This document shows, piece after piece, positions 16,716-25,376 of a stretch of DNA of 46,964 nucleotides. The position numbers and the translations under genes are program-made. The DNA lies in assembly GCA_913045265.1 (NCBI GenBank), contig CAJWQX010000023.1, positions 1-46,964 of the forward strand. Direction: 5' to 3'. The notes under the pieces were generated by a model. The model made no database searches. It was not told where the DNA came from and saw only the letters and a list, made by a program, of their open reading frames with translations. Source of the stretch: UBA11889 sp002313255 (GTDB lineage: Bacteria; Pseudomonadota; Gammaproteobacteria; Pseudomonadales; Azotimanducaceae). The first letter of the stretch is position 1. Every line of letters starts with the position of its first letter.

Positions 16716-18221
16716 ATGGAAACGGAAACACCTCTCAAAATAACGCCGACACCGCCTCCCCTATCGCGCGGTCGGCCAACCAAGGCCCTTTTTTCTAGCG
16801 AACGGAAATTTAGTTTACGCTGGCTCGTAGTGGTTCTGGCCTTCGGCGTTGCGGGTATCTTCGTCTTCTTAGTCTTACCTGAGGTGGTGCGAGAACGCAC
16901 CACAGACATCCGGTCCTCGAGGGACAGCGAACGTGAAGCATTTGTCGAGCAAACTAAGGACCCAGAAGAACTAGCACCCTATGCCAATCTTGAACGCGAA
17001 AAGGCTCGAGAAGAGGCTACGGTCGAGCTGGCTTCGTTCGTCGAGTTACAAGAGATACTTGAAGAAGAAATGAATATCGACGCATGGGGCACCGACGAAT
17101 ACGAGCGCGTCAAAGAACTCGCGAGCGTCGCCGACCGATACTTTGTCGAAAACGAATACCCGCGTGCAATGGAGGCGTATCGAACAGCCACATCGGAACT
17201 ACAAAAACTCATTGACGACGGTCGCGCGCGTTACACCGAATCGATCGCCGACGGGCGGGTTGCTCTCGACCGGCGCGATGAAGCCGCGGCGACGATCGCG
17301 TATCAACATGCCTTGACGATTGTTCCCGGCGATCCGATTGCCGCAAACGGACACACTAGAGCAACCCTCCTACCAAGAATTTCGACGCTGTTTCGAGAAT
17401 TTGACCGATCGTTGCTGCGTAGCGACCTCAAACGTGCCCGCACGAAGTTGGATGAACTCAATGATCTTGATCCAGCAACGAAAGGCCTTGCCGAGGCTCT
17501 TGCCAACCTTCTCGAACTCGAATCAGAGGCGCGCTACAACCGATTCGTTTCCGAGGGATTTGCTGCTTTGCAAAACAACCGATTCGACGAAGCAACCTCG
17601 TCGTTCGACCAGGCCCTCGAGCTAAAACCCGGCGACTCTGTCGCCATCGATGGATTAAACCAAACCAAACAGAATCGCTTGTTGATGAAATTAGACGGAT
17701 TACGATCGACAGCGGAACTCGCAAAGACAGAAGGACGCTGGGCAGACGCGGTAGCCGCGTACGATCGTGCTCTCCTTCTCGATCGTTCCGTGCGGTACGC
17801 GAGAGACGGGCGTGAAGACCTCCGCGCCCTTATCGCCATCATCAAAACCATGGATCGGTATTTGGACGATCCACACGTACTTTCGTTGGACGAGGAATAC
17901 ACAAAAGCCAAAAAGACCCATACTGCCGCTGCCGATCAGACCGGTCGGGGACCAACTTTTGACGCAAAAAAAGGCGCGTTTCAGACATTGATGGATCGGG
18001 CCGGAAAGCCGCTGCCGTTGGTGCTTGTGTCGGATAGCATCACTGAGGTAAGCATCTATCATGTCGGAAGGCTCGGGACTTTCGAGCGGCAGGAACTAAA
18101 TCTTCGTCCTGGTCGCTATACGTTGTTAGGGAGTAGCGACGGTTGTCGAGATGTTCGCATGACCATCCTCGTTGAGCCGGCGATGCGGCCCGTTTCCGTG
18201 AGTTGTCAGGAACGGATTTAA
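16716..18221 (+). CDS. Membrane-anchored TPR-repeat protein
   Basis: The 501-residue protein has a short Pro-rich cytoplasmic N-terminus, one membrane helix at about residues 35-56, and a long periplasmic helical region (60-400) of coiled coil and TPR-like repeats. Examples are RDEAAATIAYQHALTIVPGD, NRFDEATSSFDQALELKPGD and GRWADAVAAYDRALLLD. A small C-terminal beta domain (about 415-501) includes LNLRPGRYTLLGSSDGCRDV, similar to a PEGA domain. The topology mirrors that of the next protein, and the two genes are only three bases apart, so a complex is likely. No enzymatic motif was seen. Function is unknown; a periplasmic scaffold is my inference. Confidence 0.8.
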   Translation: METETPLKITPTPPPLSRGRPTKALFSSERKFSLRWLVVVLAFGVAGIFVFLVLPEVVRERTTDIRSSRDSEREAFVEQTKDPEELAPYANLEREKAREEATVELASFVELQEILEEEMNIDAWGTDEYERVKELASVADRYFVENEYPRAMEAYRTATSELQKLIDDGRARYTESIADGRVALDRRDEAAATIAYQHALTIVPGDPIAANGHTRATLLPRISTLFREFDRSLLRSDLKRARTKLDELNDLDPATKGLAEALANLLELESEARYNRFVSEGFAALQNNRFDEATSSFDQALELKPGDSVAIDGLNQTKQNRLLMKLDGLRSTAELAKTEGRWADAVAAYDRALLLDRSVRYARDGREDLRALIAIIKTMDRYLDDPHVLSLDEEYTKAKKTHTAAADQTGRGPTFDAKKGAFQTLMDRAGKPLPLVLVSDSITEVSIYHVGRLGTFERQELNLRPGRYTLLGSSDGCRDVRMTILVEPAMRPVSVSCQERI

Positions 18222-18224
18222 GCC

Positions 18225-20279
18225 ATGGGCGATGAAAATTCCGTCGGTCAGATCAGGCCAACGACATTTAATCCCTCCGAACCATCGGCGACCTCTAACC
18301 GATTTCGACCTAATAAAAGACAATTAACCCTCGCTTCAATCTTGCTCGTGCTCGTTGGGGGGCTCTGGTTCAGTTTTACCGCGAAGTCTGTACGTTTCGC
18401 CTTCGAACCGGACTCGGCGGAAGTTGTGGTGAGTGGAGGGTTTGAATTGGAGGCGCTTGGATACCGTCTACTCAGGGAGGGCACCTATCAAATGAGTGCA
18501 ACAGCGACAGGCTATTTCCCCTTAAAGCGCGCGATTGCAGTGGGCTCGAAACGTAACCAGACGTTCAGTTTTGAGTTAACCAAGCTACCGGGCCGTGTTG
18601 GATTTCGTTCGGAGCCACCCGGTGCGACGATTTTTCGTGACGGCACCGCAATTGGTACCACGCCGTTTACCGCGTCGATCAAAGCGGGCCAAAGCACCTT
18701 TCGATATCGTCTCGATCGATACCTAGACACCGAAATATCAGCCGTCATCGAGGGTCGCGAGATCGCGCAAACCGTGGCTGCCACCCTTCGTCCAGCTTGG
18801 GCCCAAGTGACTATCCCGACTACCCCGACAAGTGCCCAGGTTCTCATCGATGGAGAAATATCAGATTTCCACACGCCCGGGCCGGTCGAAGTCCTTCAAG
18901 GTGAACATCGAGTGACCGTCGCGCTACGCGGATACGAATCTTGGAGCGACCTAGTATACGTCGAACCCGAAGAGCGACTGACACTTGACCCGATTCAATT
19001 GAAGAAAGCCGCCGCAACCGTCATCGTCAATTCGGCCCCGGAGAGAGCAAGCGTCACGCTCGATGATCAATTTGCGGGCGTTACTCCTTTACAAATCTCG
19101 GTCACACCAGACGAACCGCATCGCATCCGCGTCTCTCAAGTTGGACACGACCCTTACGAACAATCGTTTACGCTTGGGTCGGGAAACGCCAAGACCATCT
19201 CGATTGAACTCGAACAGCTAACCGGTGAAGTGCAAATCGTGACCGAGCCGCAAGACGCGGAGGTGTGGATCGACGGAAAACGTAATGGTAATTCAGATTT
19301 AACGCTCACGCTTACCGCCTTGCCCCACGACATTGAACTCCGGTTAGAAGGCCATGCTGGTTATCGAACGAACATCACACCCCAACCTGGATTCCCCCAA
19401 CGTTTGCGCGTACGTCTCCTGACCATCGAAGAAGCACGCTTCGCAAAACTAAAACCAACGCGGACAACTAAATCCGGACATGAACTTGTACTTATGTCTC
19501 CCACCAACGTCACCATGGGCGCTTCTCGGCGAGAACCCGGACGACGGGCCAACGAGGTCTTACGCACGGTCGAGCTCGGCAAGCTCTTTTACTTGAGCAA
19601 ACACGAAGTAACCAACGAACAATTTATCGCGTTTGCGCCGGGTCACGACTCCGGCGAGTTCCAAGACCAACGACTCAACAAAGTTAACCAACCGGTCGCG
19701 AACGTTAGTTGGATTGAAGCCATCTTGTACTGCAACTGGCTGTCTCAGCAAGAAAATCTTGAGCCGTTTTATAACGTCGAATTCGGAAAAGTTCTGGGTT
19801 TCAATCAAGAGGCAGTAGGTTATCGCCTCCCCCTGGAGGCCGAATGGGCATGGGTAGCGCGCCATCTAAACGACCAATCACCGCTGCTCCATTTCCCATG
19901 GGGCGAAAAGCTCCCGCCGCCCAATCGCCATGGCAACTATGCCGATTTATCCGCCCAGCACGTCGTAGGACGGATTATCTTTGGCTACAACGACAATCAC
20001 ATCGCGTCAGCGCCGATTGGAACCTTTGAAGCCAACGCCAAGGGTATCTATGACCTCGGCGGCAACGTCTCGGAATGGGTACACGACTATTACGTGATTC
20101 CCGAACCGGGAATTTCCCTTGGCGCCCTCGGGCCAGAGAAAGGTGACTATCATGTCATCCGAGGTTCTAGTTGGATGCACGGCACCGTCACCGATCTGCG
20201 ACTCTCCTTTCGCGATTACGGCACCGAGTCAAGGCAGGACGTGGGGTTTCGAATTGCACGGTTTGCGGAGGACTCGTGA
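18225..20279 (+). CDS. Membrane-anchored PEGA-repeat protein with C-terminal FGE/SUMF1-like domain
   Basis: The 684-residue protein has one membrane helix at about residues 34-52. About four tandem PEGA-like beta domains follow (roughly 125-180, 190-250, 262-320 and 333-395), each with the pattern seen in RSEPPGATIFRDGTAIGTTP. A FGE-sulfatase/SUMF1-type domain covers about 420-680, with KHEVTNEQFIAF, YRLPLEAEWAW, GNVSEWVHDYY, VIRGSSW and VGFRIAR. The paired cysteines that bind copper in true formylglycine-generating enzymes are missing from the C-terminal segment after RGSSW. It is therefore probably a non-catalytic binding or structural module. PEGA repeats suggest surface or peptidoglycan-side interactions. 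The stop overlaps the next start as GTGA. Confidence 0.88.
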   Translation: MGDENSVGQIRPTTFNPSEPSATSNRFRPNKRQLTLASILLVLVGGLWFSFTAKSVRFAFEPDSAEVVVSGGFELEALGYRLLREGTYQMSATATGYFPLKRAIAVGSKRNQTFSFELTKLPGRVGFRSEPPGATIFRDGTAIGTTPFTASIKAGQSTFRYRLDRYLDTEISAVIEGREIAQTVAATLRPAWAQVTIPTTPTSAQVLIDGEISDFHTPGPVEVLQGEHRVTVALRGYESWSDLVYVEPEERLTLDPIQLKKAAATVIVNSAPERASVTLDDQFAGVTPLQISVTPDEPHRIRVSQVGHDPYEQSFTLGSGNAKTISIELEQLTGEVQIVTEPQDAEVWIDGKRNGNSDLTLTLTALPHDIELRLEGHAGYRTNITPQPGFPQRLRVRLLTIEEARFAKLKPTRTTKSGHELVLMSPTNVTMGASRREPGRRANEVLRTVELGKLFYLSKHEVTNEQFIAFAPGHDSGEFQDQRLNKVNQPVANVSWIEAILYCNWLSQQENLEPFYNVEFGKVLGFNQEAVGYRLPLEAEWAWVARHLNDQSPLLHFPWGEKLPPPNRHGNYADLSAQHVVGRIIFGYNDNHIASAPIGTFEANAKGIYDLGGNVSEWVHDYYVIPEPGISLGALGPEKGDYHVIRGSSWMHGTVTDLRLSFRDYGTESRQDVGFRIARFAEDS

Positions 20280-20545
20280 CTTCGATCCGTTTGTTCGCTA
20301 TAGCTGTATCCGTCGTGTTACTTGGGCTCGCTAGTGGTTCGCGGTCCGAGCAAACCCAACTCAGCGACGATGCCAATTCGCTGCCAAATGGGGAAGATTC
20401 TTCTAATATTAAAAGCGAGAAGAAATCCTTGGATAAGTCCGATAAACAAAAAGACCTGGAAGAACGTCCCCAGACACCCGATTCATTCGAACCAAGTGAG
20501 GCGATTTCTGAGGACATCGCTGTTCCTTTCCCAGTTGACATCTAA
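20276..20545 (+). CDS. Small exported charged protein of the envelope cluster
   Basis: The start is taken as the GTG at 20276, which overlaps the upstream stop codon as GTGA; upstream sequence in this frame lies inside the preceding gene. The 89-residue product has a signal peptide (hydrophobic residues 4-20, then ASGSRS) and a hydrophilic, charged, probably disordered body rich in Ser, Lys, Asp and Glu. It ends with a more ordered-looking EDIAVPFPVDI. I recognise no family. Its position directly before the proton-channel gene suggests a small accessory or linker of that complex. Translation is supported mainly by frame, overlap and signal peptide. Confidence 0.65.
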   Translation: MTSIRLFAIAVSVVLLGLASGSRSEQTQLSDDANSLPNGEDSSNIKSEKKSLDKSDKQKDLEERPQTPDSFEPSEAISEDIAVPFPVDI

Positions 20546-20554
20546 GAGCGCACC

Positions 20555-21352
20555 ATGAAAAAAAACTTGCCGTTTGAATTTGTCTACCAAGTCGGAGCGC
20601 TCTTGGTTGCCATTTTGGTCGTGCACTCGATATTCGCCGCCTATATTCGACCTGAGGCTGAAGCTATTCTCGAGATCCGCGAAGAACGCCTTGCTGCGGG
20701 AGAACTATTTGCCGAAGAACGTTCTCTCTACGTCGTACTGAAGGATTACGAACAAGAGTCCTGCTTCATCCTGATGTTGTGGGCATTTTCCATCATGGGT
20801 TACAAGTTTCGTAATGCTTTTCGAGAACGAGAGACACTACAAACTGAATTCGTCAACGTTGGCGACGGCATGAGTATTCTCCCGGAAGATACGCGCGAAT
20901 ACACACGACCCATCCAATCCCTAGCAGATGACACGCAAGATCAATTGTTGCCCCGAGCAATGATGGCCGCGCTCCATCGATTTTCTTCCACGCGAAATGT
21001 CCAAGACGTAGCGGACGCCGTGCACTCTATCTGCGAAAGCGAGTCGGATCGATTAGACAGCGAACTTTCACTGGTACGTTATATCGCGTGGGCGATTCCA
21101 TCGATCGGTTTTATTGGAACAGTGCGAGGAATCGGGGATGCCCTCGGCCAAGCTTATCGTGCAGTCGAAGGCGACATCGCCGGTGTGACCGCAAGTCTTG
21201 GAGTTGCATTCAATTCAACGTTCGTAGCGTTGGTCATAAGCATCGTCATTATGTTCCTTGTACACCAACTGCAACTCATTCAGGAACGCGTGGTCCTCGA
21301 TACCCAGACCTATTGTGATCAAAAGCTCATAAGACATATGCAGGTACGCTAG
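20555..21352 (+). CDS. MotA/TolQ/ExbB proton-channel family protein
   Basis: The 265-residue protein has hydrophobic segments at about residues 11-31, 71-85, 176-196 and 215-238. The last two contain the family's core motifs: PSIGFIGTVRGIGDALGQA (compare GLLGTVxGI of ExbB/TolQ) and SLGVAFNSTFVALVISI (compare the small-residue/Thr-rich third helix). Family members form pentameric channels that use the proton gradient to move a partner with a single helix (ExbD, TolR, MotB). No gene of that partner type occurs beside it; the two VWA genes downstream are candidate partners. The N-terminal extra helix and periplasmic loop are larger than in ExbB. The gene is nine bases after the small exported protein and one base before the next gene. 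Confidence 0.88.
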   Translation: MKKNLPFEFVYQVGALLVAILVVHSIFAAYIRPEAEAILEIREERLAAGELFAEERSLYVVLKDYEQESCFILMLWAFSIMGYKFRNAFRERETLQTEFVNVGDGMSILPEDTREYTRPIQSLADDTQDQLLPRAMMAALHRFSSTRNVQDVADAVHSICESESDRLDSELSLVRYIAWAIPSIGFIGTVRGIGDALGQAYRAVEGDIAGVTASLGVAFNSTFVALVISIVIMFLVHQLQLIQERVVLDTQTYCDQKLIRHMQVR

Positions 21353-21353
21353 C

Positions 21354-22625
21354 GTGTGGACGCTCGAACTTAATGACACCGAAATATCGTTGGCGCAAGA
21401 TTTAGACGTCGTCTACCGACAACCAGGCGTCGCGGTTGTCCTCGAAGATCGCGTCTCGTTTGGCGACGCGGCACTCGAACAAACCCGTTTACATCCGCGC
21501 CAAGCGCAGACCCAGTATTGGCATCGATTAAGCGCCGATCCGATTGCTGTCGGTGGCCGCGCCATCAAGAACCATGCTGATCTCGTCTATCAGCACCTTC
21601 TCGAAATTAAAAGACTGGGTAAGCTCCCGAATAACGAGCCCGTTTTCGTTGCTGTTCCGAGTAATACTACCCCCGAGCAGTTATCCCTATTGCTTGGAAT
21701 CGCCAACGAAGCGTCGATTCAAATCTCCGCGCTCGCCGATCTCGCGGTCGCAACAACAGCTAGTACGTTAGCGAGACCGGGGCGTTGCACGTTCTTAGAC
21801 AATGGCTTTCATCGGACCGTGCTCACGCGACTTGAGATCAACGGATCAGTATCTCGCACGTCATATAGCGAGGCCGCGGAAACCGGTTTTCAAGCCCTCA
21901 TCGAAGGCTGGATTGATGCCGTCGCAGATCTATTCGTCCAAGAGACGCGATTTGATCCACTTCGTATTGCGGACACCGAACAACAAGTGTTTAGTCAGGT
22001 GCTGGAGAACGTCACGTCGTGCGTCGATGAATTTCTCGTGGAAGTCTCTCACGCCGGCGAGTCTCACCGCGTAGCGGTCACCCGATCGCTACTCGCAACG
22101 AAATCAAGCCAACGCCTTGACGCGTTGTTGCAGCAAATTGGCGACCCGACGACTATAGTTTTGTCGCATCGAATCGCCCGTGTCCCCGGATTGACGGAAG
22201 TTTTGCGCGCGGCCGGCCATGAGGTGAACGTCGTCGAACTCCACGCCATCTTCTCTGCCGCAATGGCTCACGAAAAAAACTCCGCGCAATCCGAGGACGG
22301 CGTCAGCTTCATTACCCAATTCGCTTCCGCCAGATCTCAAGACGAGCCGACCAACCTCATACGGGTACGTCCCACACATTTACTTAATGGAACGGAAGCA
22401 ACATCTCTAAGCGACGTAATGTCTAATCAAAATCAAACGTCAAATAATGTCCGCGGATTTTGTATCGAGCTCGAGGGATCTGAATATCGAGTCCTACCTA
22501 TGGCTGAAGTCGAAGTCAAAATTAATGGCGTGGTCATCGACTCTTCTACTAGCGTGACGGTAGGTGACATCATTCGGAGCGACAGCGAAGAGTTTCAACT
22601 CATTCGTGTAATCCAACGTGGCTGA
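21354..22625 (+). CDS. Degenerate actin/Hsp70-fold-like protein with possible FHA-like C-terminus
   Basis: The 423-residue protein starts at GTG 21354, one base after the previous stop. It has no signal peptide or membrane helix, so it should be cytoplasmic. Its order of segments resembles actin/Hsp70-type ATPases: EPVFVAVPSNTTPEQLSLLL (compare ITVPAxFxxxQRxA of DnaK), a GRCTFLDNGFHRTVLTRL stretch in the place of phosphate-2, then a helical region and a VLSHRIARVPGLTEVL segment like the adenosine motif region. The N-terminal phosphate-1 motif is not recognisable, so ATP binding is doubtful. Residues 375-423 (EVKINGVVIDSSTSVTVGD) look like an FHA-type beta domain. Fold assignment is my inference. 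The next gene starts inside its last codons. Confidence 0.6.
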   Translation: MWTLELNDTEISLAQDLDVVYRQPGVAVVLEDRVSFGDAALEQTRLHPRQAQTQYWHRLSADPIAVGGRAIKNHADLVYQHLLEIKRLGKLPNNEPVFVAVPSNTTPEQLSLLLGIANEASIQISALADLAVATTASTLARPGRCTFLDNGFHRTVLTRLEINGSVSRTSYSEAAETGFQALIEGWIDAVADLFVQETRFDPLRIADTEQQVFSQVLENVTSCVDEFLVEVSHAGESHRVAVTRSLLATKSSQRLDALLQQIGDPTTIVLSHRIARVPGLTEVLRAAGHEVNVVELHAIFSAAMAHEKNSAQSEDGVSFITQFASARSQDEPTNLIRVRPTHLLNGTEATSLSDVMSNQNQTSNNVRGFCIELEGSEYRVLPMAEVEVKINGVVIDSSTSVTVGDIIRSDSEEFQLIRVIQRG

Positions 22626-23700
22626 ACGGCGACGATTTACAGTTTTTTCACTCTCTTTCCTCGACGTTATGTCGTGCGGCTTTGGCGCCGTCATCCTTAT
22701 TTTTCTCATCATCAATCACGAGACCGAGGCTGACGTCCAGTGGGTCAAAAAAGATCTCTTGTCCGAAGCCCGGCGCCTTGATTACGAAATCAATGTAGGA
22801 AAACGCGACCTGGCGGCCGTCCAACAGGACCTCGAGGACACGTTGAAACGAGTCGACGACGAACGGCGGAGGCGTCTAGCAATGCTCGAAGATGCTGAGC
22901 GCAAGGAGGCTGAATTAGACGCACTTAAATCGCTGACTGAGGCGCGCGTTGACGATATCGCGAAGCTTCAATCCGATATCGATACCCGCGAAGACGAAGT
23001 GAGGCGCCTGCAGGAACTCGAGCGTCAACAAGAAGCCCGAGCAATCATTGACGTTGAAGGCGAAGGCGACCGCCAATACCTGACCGGACTCTACATGGGT
23101 GGCAAACACGTCCTCATCGCTCTGGATACGTCTGCCAGTATGCTGGCAGAATCCATCATCAACGTACTTCGCCGTCGTCACATGAGCGAGGAACGAAAAT
23201 TAGCATCGCCGAAGTGGCAGCGAGCACTGGCAACTGTTTCGTGGCTAACTGCCCAAATTCCCGTGGAAAGCCATGTGCAGATCGTGACATTCAATACCGA
23301 ACTCAAAACGGCATTTCAAAACGAAGACTGGGTTGCCGCCATCGATGCCGACCGCATTGACGCCGCGATCGAAGGCCTCTCAGAAAAAACACCGGAGAAT
23401 GGGACCAATCTGTTAATCCTCTTTGATCACATTGCAACCATGGATCCCCGACCCGATAACGTTTTCCTGATCATCGACAGTCTTCCGACACAATCGTCTC
23501 GGGCGCCGCGTAAGGCAGTCGTTACCGGGCAAAAACGCTTTGAGTATTTTCGCGACGCTGTCGAAGAACTCCCGCAAGGTATTCCGATAAACGTCATCAT
23601 GTTTCCTATGGAAGGCGATCCTCAGGCTTCCGGTGCTTATTGGAATCTTGCCCGCATAACGCAGGGCACCTACATGTCACCGTCACGAGATTGGCCGTGA
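22618..23700 (+). CDS. Membrane-anchored VWA-domain protein with ExbD-like N-terminal helix (first paralogue)
   Basis: The GTG start at 22618 overlaps the previous gene by eight bases and gives 360 residues. After a short basic N-terminus comes one helix, residues 13-33, reading SFLDVMSCGFGAVILIFL with Asp16 near its start. A long coiled coil covers about residues 40-142. The VWA domain follows, with a complete metal site: DTSAS at 170-174, Thr263 in GTNL, and Asp287 in IIDSLPT. The helix resembles that of ExbD/TolR, where an Asp near the helix start carries protons. Together with the adjacent channel gene this suggests a stator-like role, which is inference. The second VWA gene overlaps its stop as GTGA. 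Confidence 0.82.
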   Translation: MAERRRFTVFSLSFLDVMSCGFGAVILIFLIINHETEADVQWVKKDLLSEARRLDYEINVGKRDLAAVQQDLEDTLKRVDDERRRRLAMLEDAERKEAELDALKSLTEARVDDIAKLQSDIDTREDEVRRLQELERQQEARAIIDVEGEGDRQYLTGLYMGGKHVLIALDTSASMLAESIINVLRRRHMSEERKLASPKWQRALATVSWLTAQIPVESHVQIVTFNTELKTAFQNEDWVAAIDADRIDAAIEGLSEKTPENGTNLLILFDHIATMDPRPDNVFLIIDSLPTQSSRAPRKAVVTGQKRFEYFRDAVEELPQGIPINVIMFPMEGDPQASGAYWNLARITQGTYMSPSRDWP

Positions 23701-24689
23701 AAAAACGCCGAGCCATCGAGGAAATCGGGATCTCATTTCTCGACGTGATTTGTTGTGGATTCGGCGCAATCATTCTCTTACTCATGATTACCAAGATCGT
23801 CGCCCCGAGTGTACTTGAGGCGACCACCATTGATCTCGAAGGACAGGTTGCAAGCAAACGTGACGCGGTCTTCGAAATACGCGGTCAGGTAGAAACGTTG
23901 ACACGACAACTATCCGATAAAGAACGGGATTTCGACAAAGAACTCCTTCAACTAGCCAAATTACAACAACAAACATCTGACGTCCTCAGTAAGTTCGAAG
24001 CGACGCAAGACGTCGCCGATGAGCAACTCATCGAGGAAGCCGAGATGGCCCGAGCAAAACAATCCCTCACGGATGAAATGGAACGCCTCTTAGGAATGAA
24101 CTTTAAGCGTTCGAGCCAAACGATTGGCGGTATCACGGTCGACAGCGAACACATTATTTTCGTTATTGATAACTCCGGCAGCATGTACAACTACGCATGG
24201 TCGGCGGTGATCCGAAAATTGCAAGAAACGCTCAACATCTACCCAAATGTCAAAGGTATCCAAGTATTAAACGACAACGGTGCTTATTTATTCCCCCGCT
24301 ACGCACGAACTTGGATGTCCGACTCCCCGGCTCTTAGAAAATCCATTATTAACAAGCTGCGCAACTGGGACGCGTTTTCAAACTCAAGTCCCGTCGAGGG
24401 GATCGAAGAAGCCGTGACCACGTTTTACGATCCAGATAAAAAGATAAGCATTTACGTTTTTGGCGACGATTTTCAGGGAACCTCCATCGAGAGAGTCGTT
24501 GACACGATCGATCAGATAAACGTTGCAGACGCTGAAGGAACTCGCCGTGTCAGAATCCACGCAGTGGGCTTTCCAGTCCTTTTCCAGGGCCGAAGACACC
24601 CACCGAGCGTGTATCGATTCAGCGCATTAATGCGGGAACTCACCTACCGCAACAATGGCACCTTTGTCGGCCTACCGTATATAAAGTAG
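23697..24689 (+). CDS. Membrane-anchored VWA-like protein with ExbD-like N-terminal helix (second paralogue)
   Basis: The GTG at 23697 overlaps the preceding stop (GTGA) and gives 330 residues. The N-terminal helix, SFLDVICCGFGAIILLLM, matches the first paralogue position for position, with Asp again at residue 16. A coiled-coil stretch (about 45-130) leads to a VWA-like domain with DNSGS at 158-162 and a later YVFGDDF. The middle metal-site threonine motif is not obvious, so metal binding may be altered. The domain between residues 150 and 330 is otherwise well formed. Two different stator-like subunits would fit a 5:2 channel with a heterodimeric core, which is a hypothesis. A 48-bp gap follows before the lipoprotein genes. 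Confidence 0.8.
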   Translation: MKKRRAIEEIGISFLDVICCGFGAIILLLMITKIVAPSVLEATTIDLEGQVASKRDAVFEIRGQVETLTRQLSDKERDFDKELLQLAKLQQQTSDVLSKFEATQDVADEQLIEEAEMARAKQSLTDEMERLLGMNFKRSSQTIGGITVDSEHIIFVIDNSGSMYNYAWSAVIRKLQETLNIYPNVKGIQVLNDNGAYLFPRYARTWMSDSPALRKSIINKLRNWDAFSNSSPVEGIEEAVTTFYDPDKKISIYVFGDDFQGTSIERVVDTIDQINVADAEGTRRVRIHAVGFPVLFQGRRHPPSVYRFSALMRELTYRNNGTFVGLPYIK

Positions 24690-24737
24690 GCTCCGAAAAT
24701 CACGATTAAAACTACCAGTCGTTTAAGCGGAGGATGG

Positions 24738-25376
24738 ATGGAAAAGCGTCAAGCTAATCTACTCCTCGTATTGATTTGCGCTGTCAGCATCCATTGGGTT
24801 GCCGGTTGCTCATCCGATGCTTCAGTCACAATCACGACCACCATCCCAAATCCGCTGATCGAGCAAGTGCCAATCAATGTGGCCATCTACTACGACGATA
24901 CAATGTCCCAGTACGTGCACAGCGAAGACCTAGGCAGTTATGGAAATCACACCATCGATCTTCGTTCTCAGATTGCCGTGTTTAATCGGATCTTCGACGC
25001 AATGTTCAAGTCCGTAACGCCCGTCGACTCTATCGACAGCGCACAAGGTCGAGGAGCAGATGCCGTATTGGCGCCGTCGATCGAAAAATTTCAATTTGCG
25101 ATTCCAGAGCAAACGCGCAAGGACTTTTACGAGGTCTGGATCCAATACAGGTTCGAGCTATACGGTGCCGACGGTTCCCTCATACACAGCTGGCCGGTCA
25201 CCGCCTACGGCAAAGCTAACCGTTTAAACTACGGCGGCATGCAAAGCGAGAAATCCCCCGCGCTTCGTGAAGCCGCCACCTGGGCATTACGCGACGCCGC
25301 AGCGAGCATCTCGTTTAGTTTCGTGCGTCAGGATGTTGTCCGCGAGTGGATCCAACAACGCGTTGCATCACGATGA
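24738..25376 (+). CDS. Lipoprotein of unknown function
   Basis: The ATG at 24738 follows GGAGGATGG, a good ribosome site. The 212-residue product has a signal peptide with lipobox (VAGC, Cys24). The mature part has a mixed alpha/beta pattern with VPINVAIYYDD, ADAVLAPSIEKFQF and YRFELYGADGSLIHSWPV, which reminds me of YajG/LptE-like or ABC-auxiliary lipoproteins. I cannot assign it to a family. It ends in an ATGA overlap with the next lipoprotein gene, so the two are probably made together and may form a pair at the outer membrane. Confidence 0.75.
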   Translation: MEKRQANLLLVLICAVSIHWVAGCSSDASVTITTTIPNPLIEQVPINVAIYYDDTMSQYVHSEDLGSYGNHTIDLRSQIAVFNRIFDAMFKSVTPVDSIDSAQGRGADAVLAPSIEKFQFAIPEQTRKDFYEVWIQYRFELYGADGSLIHSWPVTAYGKANRLNYGGMQSEKSPALREAATWALRDAAASISFSFVRQDVVREWIQQRVASR

